A stretch of DNA of 64,000 nucleotides from Chelatococcus asaccharovorans (GTDB taxonomy: Bacteria; Pseudomonadota; Alphaproteobacteria; Rhizobiales; Beijerinckiaceae). Shown one piece after another: positions 18,901-28,811 of this stretch (the first letter of the stretch is position 1; each line of letters starts with the position of its first letter). The position numbers and the translations under genes are program-made. The notes under the pieces were generated by a model that was not told where the DNA came from, searched no databases, and was given only the letters and a program-made list of their open reading frames with translations. The stretch covers positions 694,501-758,500 of the forward strand of contig NZ_QJJK01000001.1 of the NCBI RefSeq assembly GCF_003201475.1, written 5' to 3'.

Positions 18901-20267
18901 GGCCCGAGCGCTGCTGCGACGGCCTTGTCGCTGGCCGACAAGGCATCGGCGACGCCATTGAGCTTGACGGCGAAGCGGGTCGCCTCTGCCGTAAGGGGCC
19001 CATCGCCCCGCGCCGTTGCCGTGAGCGTAACCGTTCCAGCGCCATAGCGGCTGCCGGCAGCGGTGACGCCAATCTCGCGGCCATCCACCTTCAGCGACAG
19101 CTCGGGCGCGTTGACCGTGCCGCCAAGCACGAGATCCGCCACCAGGGATTGCCAGGACGCCATGGGTATGATGCGGCCGTCAGGACCGGCAACCTTGGGA
19201 AGAAAACCGGCGAACGGGGCGGCATTACCTATGGTAAGCCGCGCCTTGCCCGCCACGGCGCCGCCCGGAGCGATGGCACCATCGCCGCTCAATTGAAAAG
19301 CGCTGTTCGACGCGGTGACGTCGCGCAGGGTGACCGCACCATCGTCAGCGAATAATGCATCGAGCTTGATGGTCGCGGGGCCGAGCAGTGGCTCGAGATC
19401 CTGCGGCAGCACCGCGCCCACGTCAGCGAGGAGCGTCGCGTCGAGGCTGCGCGACGTGCCCGTGCGTTTCAGGGTCGCCTCGCCCTCTGCCCCGGCCTTG
19501 TCGCCCATGGTCAGGCGCAGACGTCCGCTCCAGTCGTCGAGCGGGCCGTCGCCACTGATGCTGAGGGAGATCGGCGGCGCGCCGCGCAAGGCGGCCAGGC
19601 GGGATACGAGGCCGCCAGGTGGCTCGCTTGCATCCACCGCGAGCTTGAGTTGTTGCGTATCCGGCCGGAAGTTGAGCTGGATGCTGGCGCGGCCCGGCGT
19701 GGAGTCGATGCGGTCCGCCGAGATGTCGAGGACGAGGCCCTGCGCCGGGTCGACCAGGCGGGCCATACCGGTGAGCGAGAGCGCGGCGGGCGCGCCGAGC
19801 AGCGGCTCACCCAGCGTCAGGCGCGCGATGTCCAAGCGTTCCAGGGAAACACCGAACGGCAGTTGCGGGATTCCGGAAGACGGCTCCGCTGGAGCCGGCG
19901 AGGCAGGCGTGTCCGGTGCGCGTGCCACGTCGAGATGGCCGAGGCGCACGAGTTCGACATCGAGCCGCCCGCGGATCAGGGCAAGGGGTCGCCAGCGCAG
20001 ATCCGCCTGATCGAGAGACAGCCAGACGCCACGCGGATCGGCGATCGTCACGTCAAGCACGCGCATCTCCGCCGGCAGCGCGCCCTCGAGACGGCCGATG
20101 CGGATGGTCATGCCATCGCTGCTGGCGAAACGTTCGACAAGCCGCACGATCTCGGCGCGGCCGAAATCCGTGCGCGTCAGCACGACGAGCCCAAGCGCCA
20201 CGACGACGACCAGCCCGATAAGGGCTTGCAACGCCACGCGCAGGAGGGGAAAGGATACTCGCCGCAT
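15921..20267 (-). CDS. tamB: Translocation and assembly module inner-membrane protein TamB (DUF490)
   Basis: TamB bridges inner and outer membranes and works with TamA in outer-membrane biogenesis or lipid transport. The 1448-residue product starts with a single N-terminal membrane helix (LLRVALQALIGLVVVVALGLVVL) and continues as long repetitive beta structure with recurring Gly/Asp-rich strands. It ends in the conserved DUF490 region (FTRGEVSLDGDFDPRINFEAES, QLDFTSSPELPRDEVLARLLFGK) and a terminal aromatic MEWNY. Its ATG shares one base with the tamA stop (TGATG), so the two genes are translationally coupled. Confidence 0.96.
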   Translation of the reverse strand: MRRVSFPLLRVALQALIGLVVVVALGLVVLTRTDFGRAEIVRLVERFASSDGMTIRIGRLEGALPAEMRVLDVTIADPRGVWLSLDQADLRWRPLALIRGRLDVELVRLGHLDVARAPDTPASPAPAEPSSGIPQLPFGVSLERLDIARLTLGEPLLGAPAALSLTGMARLVDPAQGLVLDISADRIDSTPGRASIQLNFRPDTQQLKLAVDASEPPGGLVSRLAALRGAPPISLSISGDGPLDDWSGRLRLTMGDKAGAEGEATLKRTGTSRSLDATLLADVGAVLPQDLEPLLGPATIKLDALFADDGAVTLRDVTASNSAFQLSGDGAIAPGGAVAGKARLTIGNAAPFAGFLPKVAGPDGRIIPMASWQSLVADLVLGGTVNAPELSLKVDGREIGVTAAGSRYGAGTVTLTATARGDGPLTAEATRFAVKLNGVADALSASDKAVAAALGPRLTLAAEGRADRSGRLDITSSRIEATPIVATYVGQVDPASVKGKLMIERADMAALRGFVDQDLSGRVRLAADVDAAFDLSRLVVALDGAAQDLKTGIPVADNLIGGRATVKGTVRRAGDGSFGFETFSADAAYVSLTADGSATKERANVVAKIALPELQRLDQRITGRGDISATLTGSLSKLDSRATIALRDAKAMGRPIERLTLNVTAADVLNAPQGELKLDGSVNGKPARGSGQFARKADGAAEVRDLDITLGSVAVRGSLAATPASLVTGQVSVTAGDLRDLAPLVLAEIAGRLELMANFEAPGGKQAARITGSASRIDAFGVTLTDAKINANGRDLFQAPAFSGQVDVDGIATSGLTISRARLTAEGQGNATDLNLTAVVQGADLTTAARITPTDGGIEALIRRLTLTRGQTLSLAPDARFSLRDGTVTLSNVELRAGSGRLTVAGSAGERLDLRVAARAIPLTIAELFAPGLGVTGALNGDVTLTGPAAQPSGRYNLAITNLTAPQISDAGLRPLGVTAEGTLGNGRVNVDARVTGLANSNLQITGSAPMGAGALDIGVNGRIDLGLMNARLSAAGQTLTGQAVTDLRIRGTAAAPTAAGTIRITNGRFQDAANGVTLTNIEAVINGSERELVISSLSARARNGGAITGSGRVALDPSAGFPGQIAIKANNAQLMATPIVNATANADLAIAGALATRPSVTGSIEFSALEITLPKRFPFSATPIPVTRVNAPPAVRARVAAEQRAAAAQAANPFAATLDIRVAARSGIVVRGQGINAQLGGQLTIRGTSAAPQADGAFTLRRGTLSLLGRQLTFTRGEVSLDGDFDPRINFEAESTAAGITARILVTGKASNPQLDFTSSPELPRDEVLARLLFGKPSGSLSTGQAIQLAQALAELTGEGGGPLGAIGSSLGLDSIDLGTTNSDGTGGVAVGIGKQINDRMRLSIRQGATPESSRAAVDIDLGRNIKLEAEAGAGGGAVGVGMEWNY

Positions 20268-22453
20268 CAGAATGACTGTCCAAGACTCATGTAAATGCCG
20301 TAGGGCGGGTCGCCCTTGTCGCGATTCAAGCCGCGCGCCACGTCCAGGCGGAGCGGGCCGAGGCTCGTGTAGTAGCGAAGCCCGATGCCCGCCGAATATT
20401 TGATGCCATCGTCGTCGAAGGAGGGCACGCTGTCGCGGAAGGCGCCGCCCGCATCGACGAAAGGCACGATGCCGATCGTATCGGTGACCTTCATGCGCAT
20501 CTCCACCGAGCCTTCGAGAAGGCTGCGCCCACCGATGACCCGGCCGAAGGCGTCCGTCGGGCCTATGCTCTGGTAGTCGTAGCCGCGAACCGACCCGCCA
20601 CCACCGGCAAAGAAGCGGTGCGGAGGCGGAACATCGTAGAGGCTCGCGCCGACGATGCTCCCCATGCGAACCCGACCGGCAAGAATATAGCGCGACTCCT
20701 TGTCCAAACTGAGGTAGCCCGAGGCCGTTCCCGTCATCACCGTCATATTCGTGGTCGAGCCGAGGAAGCTCGGATAAGGCGTGACGGTGCCGGTCAGACG
20801 GAAGCCGCGCGTGGGATCGAGCTTGGAATCCGTCGTGTCGTAGGTCGCCTCGACCGGAATGCCCACGAGGGTGTAATAGCGACCTGCACCGTTGACGTCG
20901 CTATAGGCGCGCATGAATTTGGCGCGCTCGAAGCTCAGGCCGACCTGGGCCGTGAACGCCTTGGAAAACTCGCGCTTGACGCCGATCGAGCCGAGAAAAC
21001 CCTGCTGGGTGTAATTCTCGGTGACGTTGCGCAGATAATTGGCCTTCACGATCAGGTCATCCTCGACCGTGAAGATTCCAGGCACCTCGAATGTCGCACC
21101 GACGTTGAAGCCGAGCCTGTCCTGCCAGGAGACTTCCTGGCCGTCCGCCCCCAGAATCTTCCCCGACGCGCCGGCGACGGTCGCATCGAGCCGCAGCCGC
21201 TCGGCATTGCCGAACAGGTTGCGATGACCCCAGTAGGCATTCACCGAGGGGCCGTCCGTATTCGAATATTTCGCGCTGAAGCCCACGAAACGGGGCAGCC
21301 GCTCCTTCACGTCAACGTCGATCGGCAATTCGCCAGCATCGTTCAAGGCGCTGCCTTCGCGAATCCGGACGGAATCGAAGACATCGTAGGAATTGAGTTC
21401 CCGGCGGAAATCATCGAGCGCGGTCGTGGAAAAAACATCCCCCGGCTGGAAAGTCACCCGACGGCGAATGAAATTGGGATTGAGCCGGTCGGTTCCGGAA
21501 ATCTTGACGTCGCCGAAGCGCACGATCGGCCCTGGCTCGACACGCAGGGTGACGTCCATGTGGCCCGTGGCATAGTCCACGATGGCATCGCGCTTCACCG
21601 CCTTGGCGAAGGCATGGCCGATATCGCGGAACCGTGCGACCAGCGCCGCCTCGGCGGATAAGACGACGCTGCTCTCGGCCGGCTGGCCAGGCGCAAACCT
21701 CAGTTTTGCCCAGGCCTCGGGCGGATCAACCGCCGCGCCTGTCGCCGCATTCACGGCCTTCAGGCTTCCGAAGGTGAACAGGCGGCCGGGATCGACATTG
21801 ATGACGACGGGCACGGCGCCTGTCCGGCGGGCCGCGTTGACCCGGGCCGTGGCGGCCGCCTCGTCCACGTCGACGCCGGCCACGCTCACGGTGATCTTGG
21901 CTTCGTAGTAGCCGAGCGCCGCCATGGTCGAGAACAGCCGCGGCAAATCCGCCGCGGCGCGCTGCACCAGGCCTTCCGCGCCGGAGGGCGGGCTGTTCTT
22001 CAACTCCTCCAGGTTGGAGGCGTCCCGAATCCGTTGCTCAAGCGTATCGTCATCCCCAACGACATGGATCGTCACCTCATAGGGGACCGCATCCGGCACC
22101 GGGATCGTCGGCTGCTCAGGCTCCTGCTTGCGTCCGAAAAGGCGATCGAAGAAGGAGCGGTTGTCGGTGCTTCCAGCCTGTCCAGACGTCCGGCTACCAG
22201 CCGCCGCCGTCTGCGCATGAAGATCCCCGGGGGCTGTCGCGAGCGAAGCGAAGCACAATCCCACGCCGACCGCCCAGACCCTCGGCTGCGCCCATGCCTT
22301 CGGCTGCGCCAAGGCTTTCAGCTGAACCCCGCCACCGAAGCCGGCTTCGAGCGTCGGGCCTGAAGCAGCCCTTCGACGACGGCGCCTCCTGTTCGGGGCA
22401 GGATTGGAAGACAGGACTTTCACTGAACGCAACTCAACTCGCGGGACCCACAT
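20267..22453 (-). CDS. tamA: Outer-membrane Omp85-family protein TamA
   Basis: TamA is the barrel partner of TamB. The 728-residue product has an N-terminal export signal, periplasmic POTRA repeats (about 120-360; VTFQPGDVFSTTALDDFRRELNSYDVFDSVRI is one) and a C-terminal 16-strand barrel with the Omp85 RxRMGSIVG and FFAGGGGSVRGYDY motifs, ending LGQSF with the terminal aromatic. The annotated start gives an unusually long, Arg-rich leader (seven Arg near residue 25) before the hydrophobic core AVGVGLCFASLA; a GTG at 22420 is an alternative. Confidence 0.95.
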   Translation of the reverse strand: MWVPRVELRSVKVLSSNPAPNRRRRRRRAASGPTLEAGFGGGVQLKALAQPKAWAQPRVWAVGVGLCFASLATAPGDLHAQTAAAGSRTSGQAGSTDNRSFFDRLFGRKQEPEQPTIPVPDAVPYEVTIHVVGDDDTLEQRIRDASNLEELKNSPPSGAEGLVQRAAADLPRLFSTMAALGYYEAKITVSVAGVDVDEAAATARVNAARRTGAVPVVINVDPGRLFTFGSLKAVNAATGAAVDPPEAWAKLRFAPGQPAESSVVLSAEAALVARFRDIGHAFAKAVKRDAIVDYATGHMDVTLRVEPGPIVRFGDVKISGTDRLNPNFIRRRVTFQPGDVFSTTALDDFRRELNSYDVFDSVRIREGSALNDAGELPIDVDVKERLPRFVGFSAKYSNTDGPSVNAYWGHRNLFGNAERLRLDATVAGASGKILGADGQEVSWQDRLGFNVGATFEVPGIFTVEDDLIVKANYLRNVTENYTQQGFLGSIGVKREFSKAFTAQVGLSFERAKFMRAYSDVNGAGRYYTLVGIPVEATYDTTDSKLDPTRGFRLTGTVTPYPSFLGSTTNMTVMTGTASGYLSLDKESRYILAGRVRMGSIVGASLYDVPPPHRFFAGGGGSVRGYDYQSIGPTDAFGRVIGGRSLLEGSVEMRMKVTDTIGIVPFVDAGGAFRDSVPSFDDDGIKYSAGIGLRYYTSLGPLRLDVARGLNRDKGDPPYGIYMSLGQSF

Positions 22454-22714
22454 GTCGCGGCGACGCCTCGGGTCGCGCGATCAGGAGGCCATATCAACAA
22501 CTGCAATTCCTTAAAATGCATTCGACCATGATAAGGATGACAAATGGTGAACGCCACCTCGCGTCGATAAAACTCCGGTTGCATGGAGCGCGGCAAGCAT
22601 TGCCCGCTCTTCCCATGACCACGTAGGGGCGTTATCACGCCTGTCTCGGCCCTGCCGGCGACCCGCCGATATAGGCCGGAACCAAGATTCATTTGAGCGA
22701 ACCCGATCGGGACC

Positions 22715-24546
<1,832 letters not shown>

Positions 24547-24550
<4 letters not shown>

Positions 24551-24602
24551 AGCAAATCCGGCTAAGATGGAATCGTCTGATACCATCTTAGCCGGATTTG
24601 CT
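24547..24602. repeat. Palindromic CTAG-bounded repeat, copy A
   Basis: A perfect 20-bp inverted repeat (24551-24570 and 24583-24602, right arm CCATCTTAGCCGGATTTGCT) encloses a 12-nt loop AATCGTCTGATA and begins with CTAG at 24547, whose TAG is the uup stop codon. A related element lies at 44443-44506 in the opposite direction, with its loop conserved as the complement. The transcript would form a long hairpin and could act as a terminator or RNA-protecting element. Confidence 0.9.
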
Positions 24603-24618
24603 CGTCAATTCTTGAGCG

Positions 24619-24647
24619 GAGCAAGTCCGCAACAGACGGACTTGCTC
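24619..24647. repeat. 11-bp hairpin related to the palindromic repeat
   Basis: GAGCAAGTCCG (24619-24629) and CGGACTTGCTC (24637-24647) form a perfect stem around a 7-nt loop, 16 bp after copy A and just before the next gene's ribosome site. The arms resemble the outer part of the CTAG-bounded repeat (GAGCAAATCCG), so it may be a short relative. There is no T-run after it. Confidence 0.75.
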
Positions 24648-24661
24648 TGGAGGCTGTGGCC

Positions 24662-25462
24662 ATGTTTATCCCCGTCAGGGATCCCGACGATCCCGCCATT
24701 GCGGATTATCGCGCGGTACGCGAGCGGGACCTGGTCGGGCGCGGCGCGCGCTTTATTGCCGAGGGCGAGGTCGTCCTGGCTGTCCTGCGCCGCCAGCCGG
24801 ATTTCACAGTGGAATCCCTGCTGATCAGCGACAAGCGGCTGCCAACTTTCGATGCGACGGCGTGGCCCGATGCGATCCCGATCTTCGTCGCCGGCCAGCC
24901 GGTGATGGACGGCATCGCAGGCTTCCACATCCACCGCGGCCTCCTCGCCATCGGCCGGCGCGTGGCCACACCGAGCGTGCGGGACCTCATCGCACAGCTT
25001 CCGCCGGCAGCGACGGTCGTCGGCCTTGTCGGCATCGCCAATCACGACAATATGGGCGGCGTCTTCCGCAATGCCGCGGCCTTCGGCGCCGACGCCGTGC
25101 TCCTGGACGGCACCTGCTGCGACCCGCTCTACCGCAAGGCCATTCGCGTCTCGGTCGGCGGCTCTTTCGTCGTGCCCTATGCGCGCGCCGTCGACGGCGA
25201 CGACATGCTGGCCGCCCTCGATGAGGCAGGCTTCGTTTCCGTCGCGTTGAGCCCGTCTGGCAGCCGGTGCCTGCACGAGCTGCGCCCGGCCAAGCGATCG
25301 GCGCTTCTCTTCGGCGCGGAAGGACCGGGGCTGCCCAAGGCGCTTCTGTCCCGCACCCTTACGGTTCGGATCGCCATGGGCGGGACGATGGATTCCCTCA
25401 ATGTGGCGACATCGAGCGGCATCGTGCTGCATCATTATGCGGCCAGCCAGCTCTGTCGCTAG
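24662..25462 (+). CDS. SpoU/TrmH-type RNA 2'-O-ribose methyltransferase
   Basis: The 266-residue product is a SPOUT-fold methyltransferase that would add a 2'-O-methyl group to tRNA or rRNA. Motif 1 is VGIANHDNMGGVFRNAAAFGADAVLL (about 120-145), motif 2 is LLFGAEGPGLP (about 215) and motif 3 is IAMGGTMDSLNVATSSGIVLHHY at the C-terminus, all parts of the knot. The first 95 residues form a separate RNA-binding region. I chose the ATG at 24662 because GGAGG lies 8 nt upstream; a GTG at 24656 is too close. The stop lies within a CTAGAGCA sequence at the edge of a degenerate repeat copy. The exact RNA target is not evident. Confidence 0.9.
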   Translation: MFIPVRDPDDPAIADYRAVRERDLVGRGARFIAEGEVVLAVLRRQPDFTVESLLISDKRLPTFDATAWPDAIPIFVAGQPVMDGIAGFHIHRGLLAIGRRVATPSVRDLIAQLPPAATVVGLVGIANHDNMGGVFRNAAAFGADAVLLDGTCCDPLYRKAIRVSVGGSFVVPYARAVDGDDMLAALDEAGFVSVALSPSGSRCLHELRPAKRSALLFGAEGPGLPKALLSRTLTVRIAMGGTMDSLNVATSSGIVLHHYAASQLCR

Positions 25463-25566
25463 AGCAGGCCCGCCTTTTGCAGACATGATCCGTTCGAAAA
25501 TAGAATAGCAAATTCAATAGCTTAAATGATATCAGGCGATTCCGTGCAAGTCGGATTTGCGCTAGC
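25459..25566. repeat. Degenerate CTAG-bounded palindromic repeat, copy C
   Basis: The interval starts GCTAGAGCA at the stop codon of the RNA methyltransferase gene and ends TCGGATTTGCGCTAGC at 25551-25566. Bases 25531-25560 follow the loop and right arm of copy B with several mismatches, while the left arm (about 25508-25530) is decayed. It lies between two convergent genes. The match of the right half is clear; the left boundary is inferred. Confidence 0.65.
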
Positions 25567-25574
25567 AGGCGGGA

Positions 25575-26069
25575 TCAGTTGCCCTTTTCGGGGGCGGGGG
25601 GCAGCGGCAGGATCTCGATGCCCTCTTCGAGAAGGTCGCGAACCTCCTCTCCGGTCGCCTCGCCGTAGATGGCACGCTCCTCCGCATCGCCCGCATGGAT
25701 GCGGCGGGCCTCATTGGCGAATTCATCGCCGACATAGGACGCGTTCTCGATGACATGTCGGCGCAGCGCGCGCACCATCTCACGAAGTTGCTGCTCGCGC
25801 TCGGTCAGCAGCGCAGCCTGGGGAACCGGCACAGGGACGCGGGCCGGACCGGCACCATCGCTGATGCCCTCGACGGAAGGAACGGCTTTCCGCCGCTCAT
25901 TGTCCGTCCGCACCACGCTCGGGGACATAATCGCCTTCCGCACCTTGTCGGACCCGCAGACCGGGCAGGTCACAAAGCCGCGCGAAACCTGCGCGTCAAA
26001 AGCATCACTGTTCTTGAACCAGCTCTCAAAGGCGTGACTCTTATCGCAGATGAGTTTGTAACGGATCAT
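25575..26069 (-). CDS. DUF1178 family protein
   Basis: The 164-residue product starts MIRYKLICDKSHAFESWFKNSDAF and has a CPVC pair (about 36-39), matching the DUF1178 family, common in alphaproteobacteria and of unknown function. The N-terminal LICD...H and CPVCGS are likely metal-binding. The middle is a Pro/Val linker and the C-terminus is helical, with ENASYVGDEFANEARRIHAGDAEERAIYGEAT as the most conserved block. It lies downstream of grxC on the same strand, an arrangement often seen in Rhizobiales. Confidence 0.92.
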   Translation of the reverse strand: MIRYKLICDKSHAFESWFKNSDAFDAQVSRGFVTCPVCGSDKVRKAIMSPSVVRTDNERRKAVPSVEGISDGAGPARVPVPVPQAALLTEREQQLREMVRALRRHVIENASYVGDEFANEARRIHAGDAEERAIYGEATGEEVRDLLEEGIEILPLPPAPEKGN

Positions 26070-26148
26070 GGTGACGGGTCGCTGCTGTTACGAGAGCGAA
26101 TTCAAGGCGAATGTCGACAGGCACGGGCTTCGCAGCGGCATGTCGGTG

Positions 26149-26409
26149 TCACGCAACCTCGAGCAACAGATCGAGCTCGCCGCGCCGGTCGAGCGCATAA
26201 AGATCATCGCATCCGCCGATGTGGCGATCGCCGATGAAGATCTGCGGCACGGTACTCCGTCCCCCGGCACGCGCGATCATCGCCGCACGTTCGTCGGCCT
26301 TGCCTGAAATCTCGATCTCTGTGAAATCCACCTTCTTGGAGACCAAAAGCTCCTTTGCCGACTGGCAATAGGGGCACCACGACTTCGTATAGATTGTCAC
26401 ATCAGGCAT
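26149..26409 (-). CDS. grxC: Glutaredoxin 3
   Basis: The 86-residue product is a dithiol glutaredoxin that reduces disulfides with glutathione. It carries the active site CPYC in TKSWCPYCQSAKELL (near residues 11-14), the TVPQIFIGDRHIGGCDDL segment with the cis-Pro, and normal length. It lies between comF and the DUF1178 gene on the same strand. The ATG at 26409 is used; a GTG three codons upstream (26418) is also possible. Confidence 0.95.
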   Translation of the reverse strand: MPDVTIYTKSWCPYCQSAKELLVSKKVDFTEIEISGKADERAAMIARAGGRSTVPQIFIGDRHIGGCDDLYALDRRGELDLLLEVA

Positions 26410-26460
26410 AGCAGCCACGCCGCCTCGCGAAAATTGTCCTCAAAGGACATATAGGTGCCA

Positions 26461-27249
26461 TCACACCTCCGCTACAACCCTTGCGAAAGTCAATACATCG
26501 ACGCTGGACGCGCCACCGCGCAGCAAGGCCCTGGACGCCGCGTTGGCTGTCGCGCCGGTGGTCAGCACGTCATCGACGAGAATGACACGTTCCCCCAGCA
26601 AACGGCGGTTGTCCGGCACGTGAAATGCGCCCTGCAGATTGGCGGCGCGCTCTGCCCGCGTCAGCCCCACCTGCGGCCGGGTGCTCTTGCGGCGATGCAG
26701 CACAAGGCCATCGCAACGCAGACCGCTATGCCGTGCGACCTCGCGGGATAGCGCCATGGCCTGGTTGAAACGGCGCGACCACAGCCGCCAGGGATGGAGG
26801 GGCACCGGAACGACGAGGGCGGCGTCCGCGACCAACTCCGCGCCTGCAGAGGCCATCATGCGCCCCATGGCCTTTGCGAGTTCGGGACGATCGCCGTATT
26901 TCAGACGGTGGACCAGCTCGCGGGCCGTGCCATCATAGCGCGCGACCGCCCGCGCCCGCTCGAAAACCGGCGGATCGGCGATCGCCGACGGCGACAGCAG
27001 CGGCCCGCCGAGGTCCACCGCGAAGGGCGTACCGAGCCGCTCGCAATAGGGGCGCGTGATGAAGGGCAGGTCGCGCCAGCACGCGGCGCAAACGCCATGG
27101 GGTTCTGCGGTCGCGCAACCGCAGGCAATGCAGGTCGGTGGATAGATCAGGCCCGCCAGGCGGCTGGCGGCCGCCACCGTCTCACCCTGCAACACCGCAA
27201 CGGAGTGCCGCAGCCAACCACGTCCAGCGATCTCAACGGATTCCGCCAT
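26461..27249 (-). CDS. comF: ComF family phosphoribosyltransferase-like protein
   Basis: ComF-type proteins are linked with DNA uptake and other roles. The 262-residue product has an N-terminal zinc-finger with CIACGCA and CAACW (about 38-58), a middle AIADPPVFERARAVARYDGTARELVHRLKYGDR segment, and the PRTase signature VILVDDVLTTGATANAASRAL (about 220-240). It lies 51 bp upstream of grxC. The family is certain, but involvement in competence is not shown. Confidence 0.93.
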   Translation of the reverse strand: MAESVEIAGRGWLRHSVAVLQGETVAAASRLAGLIYPPTCIACGCATAEPHGVCAACWRDLPFITRPYCERLGTPFAVDLGGPLLSPSAIADPPVFERARAVARYDGTARELVHRLKYGDRPELAKAMGRMMASAGAELVADAALVVPVPLHPWRLWSRRFNQAMALSREVARHSGLRCDGLVLHRRKSTRPQVGLTRAERAANLQGAFHVPDNRRLLGERVILVDDVLTTGATANAASRALLRGGASSVDVLTFARVVAEV

Positions 27250-27442
27250 GTGGCTTGCCCCCCGCCATGTCGCTTGCCCCCATCGTCCAGTTTAGGACGG
27301 GACAGGCCGCCGTCAAAGGCTGCAATCCGATCCCGCCGCCATTCGCGCGAGGCACGGCGATAGTCTTTGACCGCCGGACCGAAGCGCAGGATAACGCGAG
27401 CCGTCACTCGCCTCCTTGCTCCATCAGGATGAAGGACCATCC

Positions 27443-28336
27443 ATGGCCGCCCCTCTCGTCTTCGACCGCGCGCTCGCCCGCCGCCGCCTGGAACGCGCCC
27501 ATCGCGAAGGGTTCATCGATTTCCTGGTGGCGCGCGCCGCCGAGGACCTCGCCGATCGGCTCGCGGCGGTGAAGCGCACCTTCGATCTGGCTCTCGATCT
27601 CGGCACGCCGACCGATGCTGCCGTCGCGGCCCTGGCGGCCTCCGGGCAGGCAGGGCGCATCATCCGCGCGGCGCCCACTATTGCGGCCCTCGGCGGGGGG
27701 CGCGGGGATACACTGGTCGCGGATGAAGAGGCCCTGCCCTTTGCCGAGGGTCGCTTCGACCTGGCCGTCTCCCTGCTCGCCCTTCAAGGAGTCAATGATC
27801 TGCCGGGCGCGCTGGTGCAGATCCGCCGGGGCCTGAAGGCCGACGGGCTGTTCCTTGCCGCCCTGTTCGGCGGCTCGACGCTGACGGAATTGCGCCAGAT
27901 TCTGGCGGAGGCCGAAAGCGAGATCGAGGGGGGCGTGAGCCCGCGGGTTGCCCCCTTCATCGACATCCGCGACATGGGGGCTCTGCTCCAGCGGGCAGGC
28001 TTTGCGCTACCTGTCACGGATATCGACACGGTCAAGGTGCGTTACGAACATCCCATCGGCCTGATGCGCGACCTCAGGGCCATGGGCCTGACGAACAGCC
28101 TCGTCGAACGCCGCCGCAAGCCCCTGAAGCGCGAGACGCTGGCCCATGCGGTGGCGCTCTATTACGAACGCTATGCGGAAGACGACGGACGTGTGCCCGC
28201 CACCTTCGATATCCTGTGGGTCTCCGGCTGGGTGCCGCATGAGAGCCAACAGAAGCCGCTGCAACCCGGTTCGGCGAAGATGCGGCTGGCGGACGCGCTG
28301 AACACTAAGGAAATCAAGACCGGCGACCGAGGGTAG
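27443..28336 (+). CDS. NDUFAF5/BioC-like methyltransferase domain protein
   Basis: The 297-residue product is a class I SAM-dependent methyltransferase-like protein resembling the NDUFAF5 group that modifies or helps assemble complex I in mitochondria and alphaproteobacteria. Marks are the N-terminal VFDRALARRRLERAHR, LALDLGTPTD in place of motif I, FDLAVSLLALQGVNDLPGAL, and the C-terminal FDILWVSGWVPHESQQKPL that is typical of the group. The start at 27443 fits this N-terminus. It is divergent from comF, as in many Rhizobiales. The substrate is inferred from family likeness only. Confidence 0.85.
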   Translation: MAAPLVFDRALARRRLERAHREGFIDFLVARAAEDLADRLAAVKRTFDLALDLGTPTDAAVAALAASGQAGRIIRAAPTIAALGGGRGDTLVADEEALPFAEGRFDLAVSLLALQGVNDLPGALVQIRRGLKADGLFLAALFGGSTLTELRQILAEAESEIEGGVSPRVAPFIDIRDMGALLQRAGFALPVTDIDTVKVRYEHPIGLMRDLRAMGLTNSLVERRRKPLKRETLAHAVALYYERYAEDDGRVPATFDILWVSGWVPHESQQKPLQPGSAKMRLADALNTKEIKTGDRG

Positions 28337-28345
28337 CAGGCGCCC

Positions 28346-28365
28346 CCCTCCCCTGGAGGGGAGGG
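28346..28365. terminator. GC-rich hairpin between convergent genes
   Basis: CCCTCCCC (28346-28353) and GGGGAGGG (28358-28365) form a perfect 8-bp stem with a 4-nt loop, 10 bp past the methyltransferase stop and before the convergent mutT end. A longer relative with the same core and the trailing GGGATCAGC lies at 54801-54830. No T-run follows, so termination is likely but not certain. Confidence 0.5.
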
Positions 28366-28403
28366 ATCAGCGCGGCACCCAGGGGCCCGTCACGACGCCC
28401 GCC

Positions 28404-28811
28404 TCAGCGCAGAAGGTCGACAAGCACCGGGATGAGCGGCTCATCGGCCGGTGGCATGGGATAATCGCGCAGGGCCTGCGCCCGCACCCATTTCAGCACC
28501 TGGCCCTCACGCGGAGCGGCAATGCCCTCCCAGCGTCGGCAGATATAGAGCGGCATCAGGAGGTGAAAGGTCTCGTAAGGGTGGCTCGCGAAGGTCAACG
28601 GCGCGAGACAGTCCTGCTTCACGGTGATGCCGAGTTCCTCATGGAGTTCCCGGATCAGGGTTTCCTCCGGCCGCTCGCCGGCCTCCACCTTGCCGCCCGG
28701 GAATTCCCAGAGACCCGCGAGCGCCTTTCCCGGCGGGCGCTGGGCGATGAGAATGCGCCCGTCGGCATCGACGAGGGCGCAAGCCGCGACGAGGGTCAGC
28801 TTCACGCTCAC
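28404..28811 (-). CDS. mutT: NUDIX hydrolase, MutT type
   Basis: MutT hydrolyses 8-oxo-dGTP and so prevents A:T to C:G changes. The 135-residue product holds a full Nudix box [24 protein letters not shown] (GX5EX7REUXEEXGU pattern, about residues 36-59) preceded by LAGLWEFPG, and ends with [11 protein letters not shown]. The GTG at 28811 overlaps the argJ stop by 4 nt (GTGA), which supports this start over longer ones and indicates co-translation with argJ, an arrangement seen in other Rhizobiales. Confidence 0.93.
   Translation of the reverse strand: MSVKLTLVAACALVDADGRILIAQRPPGKALAGLWEFPGGKVEAGERPEETLIRELHEELGITVKQDCLAPLTFASHPYETFHLLMPLYICRRWEGIAAPREGQVLKWVRAQALRDYPMPPADEPLIPVLVDLLR

Noticed and set aside
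24619-24647. Rho-independent terminator
   Set aside because: The stem is not followed by a T-run and it lies immediately before a ribosome site.
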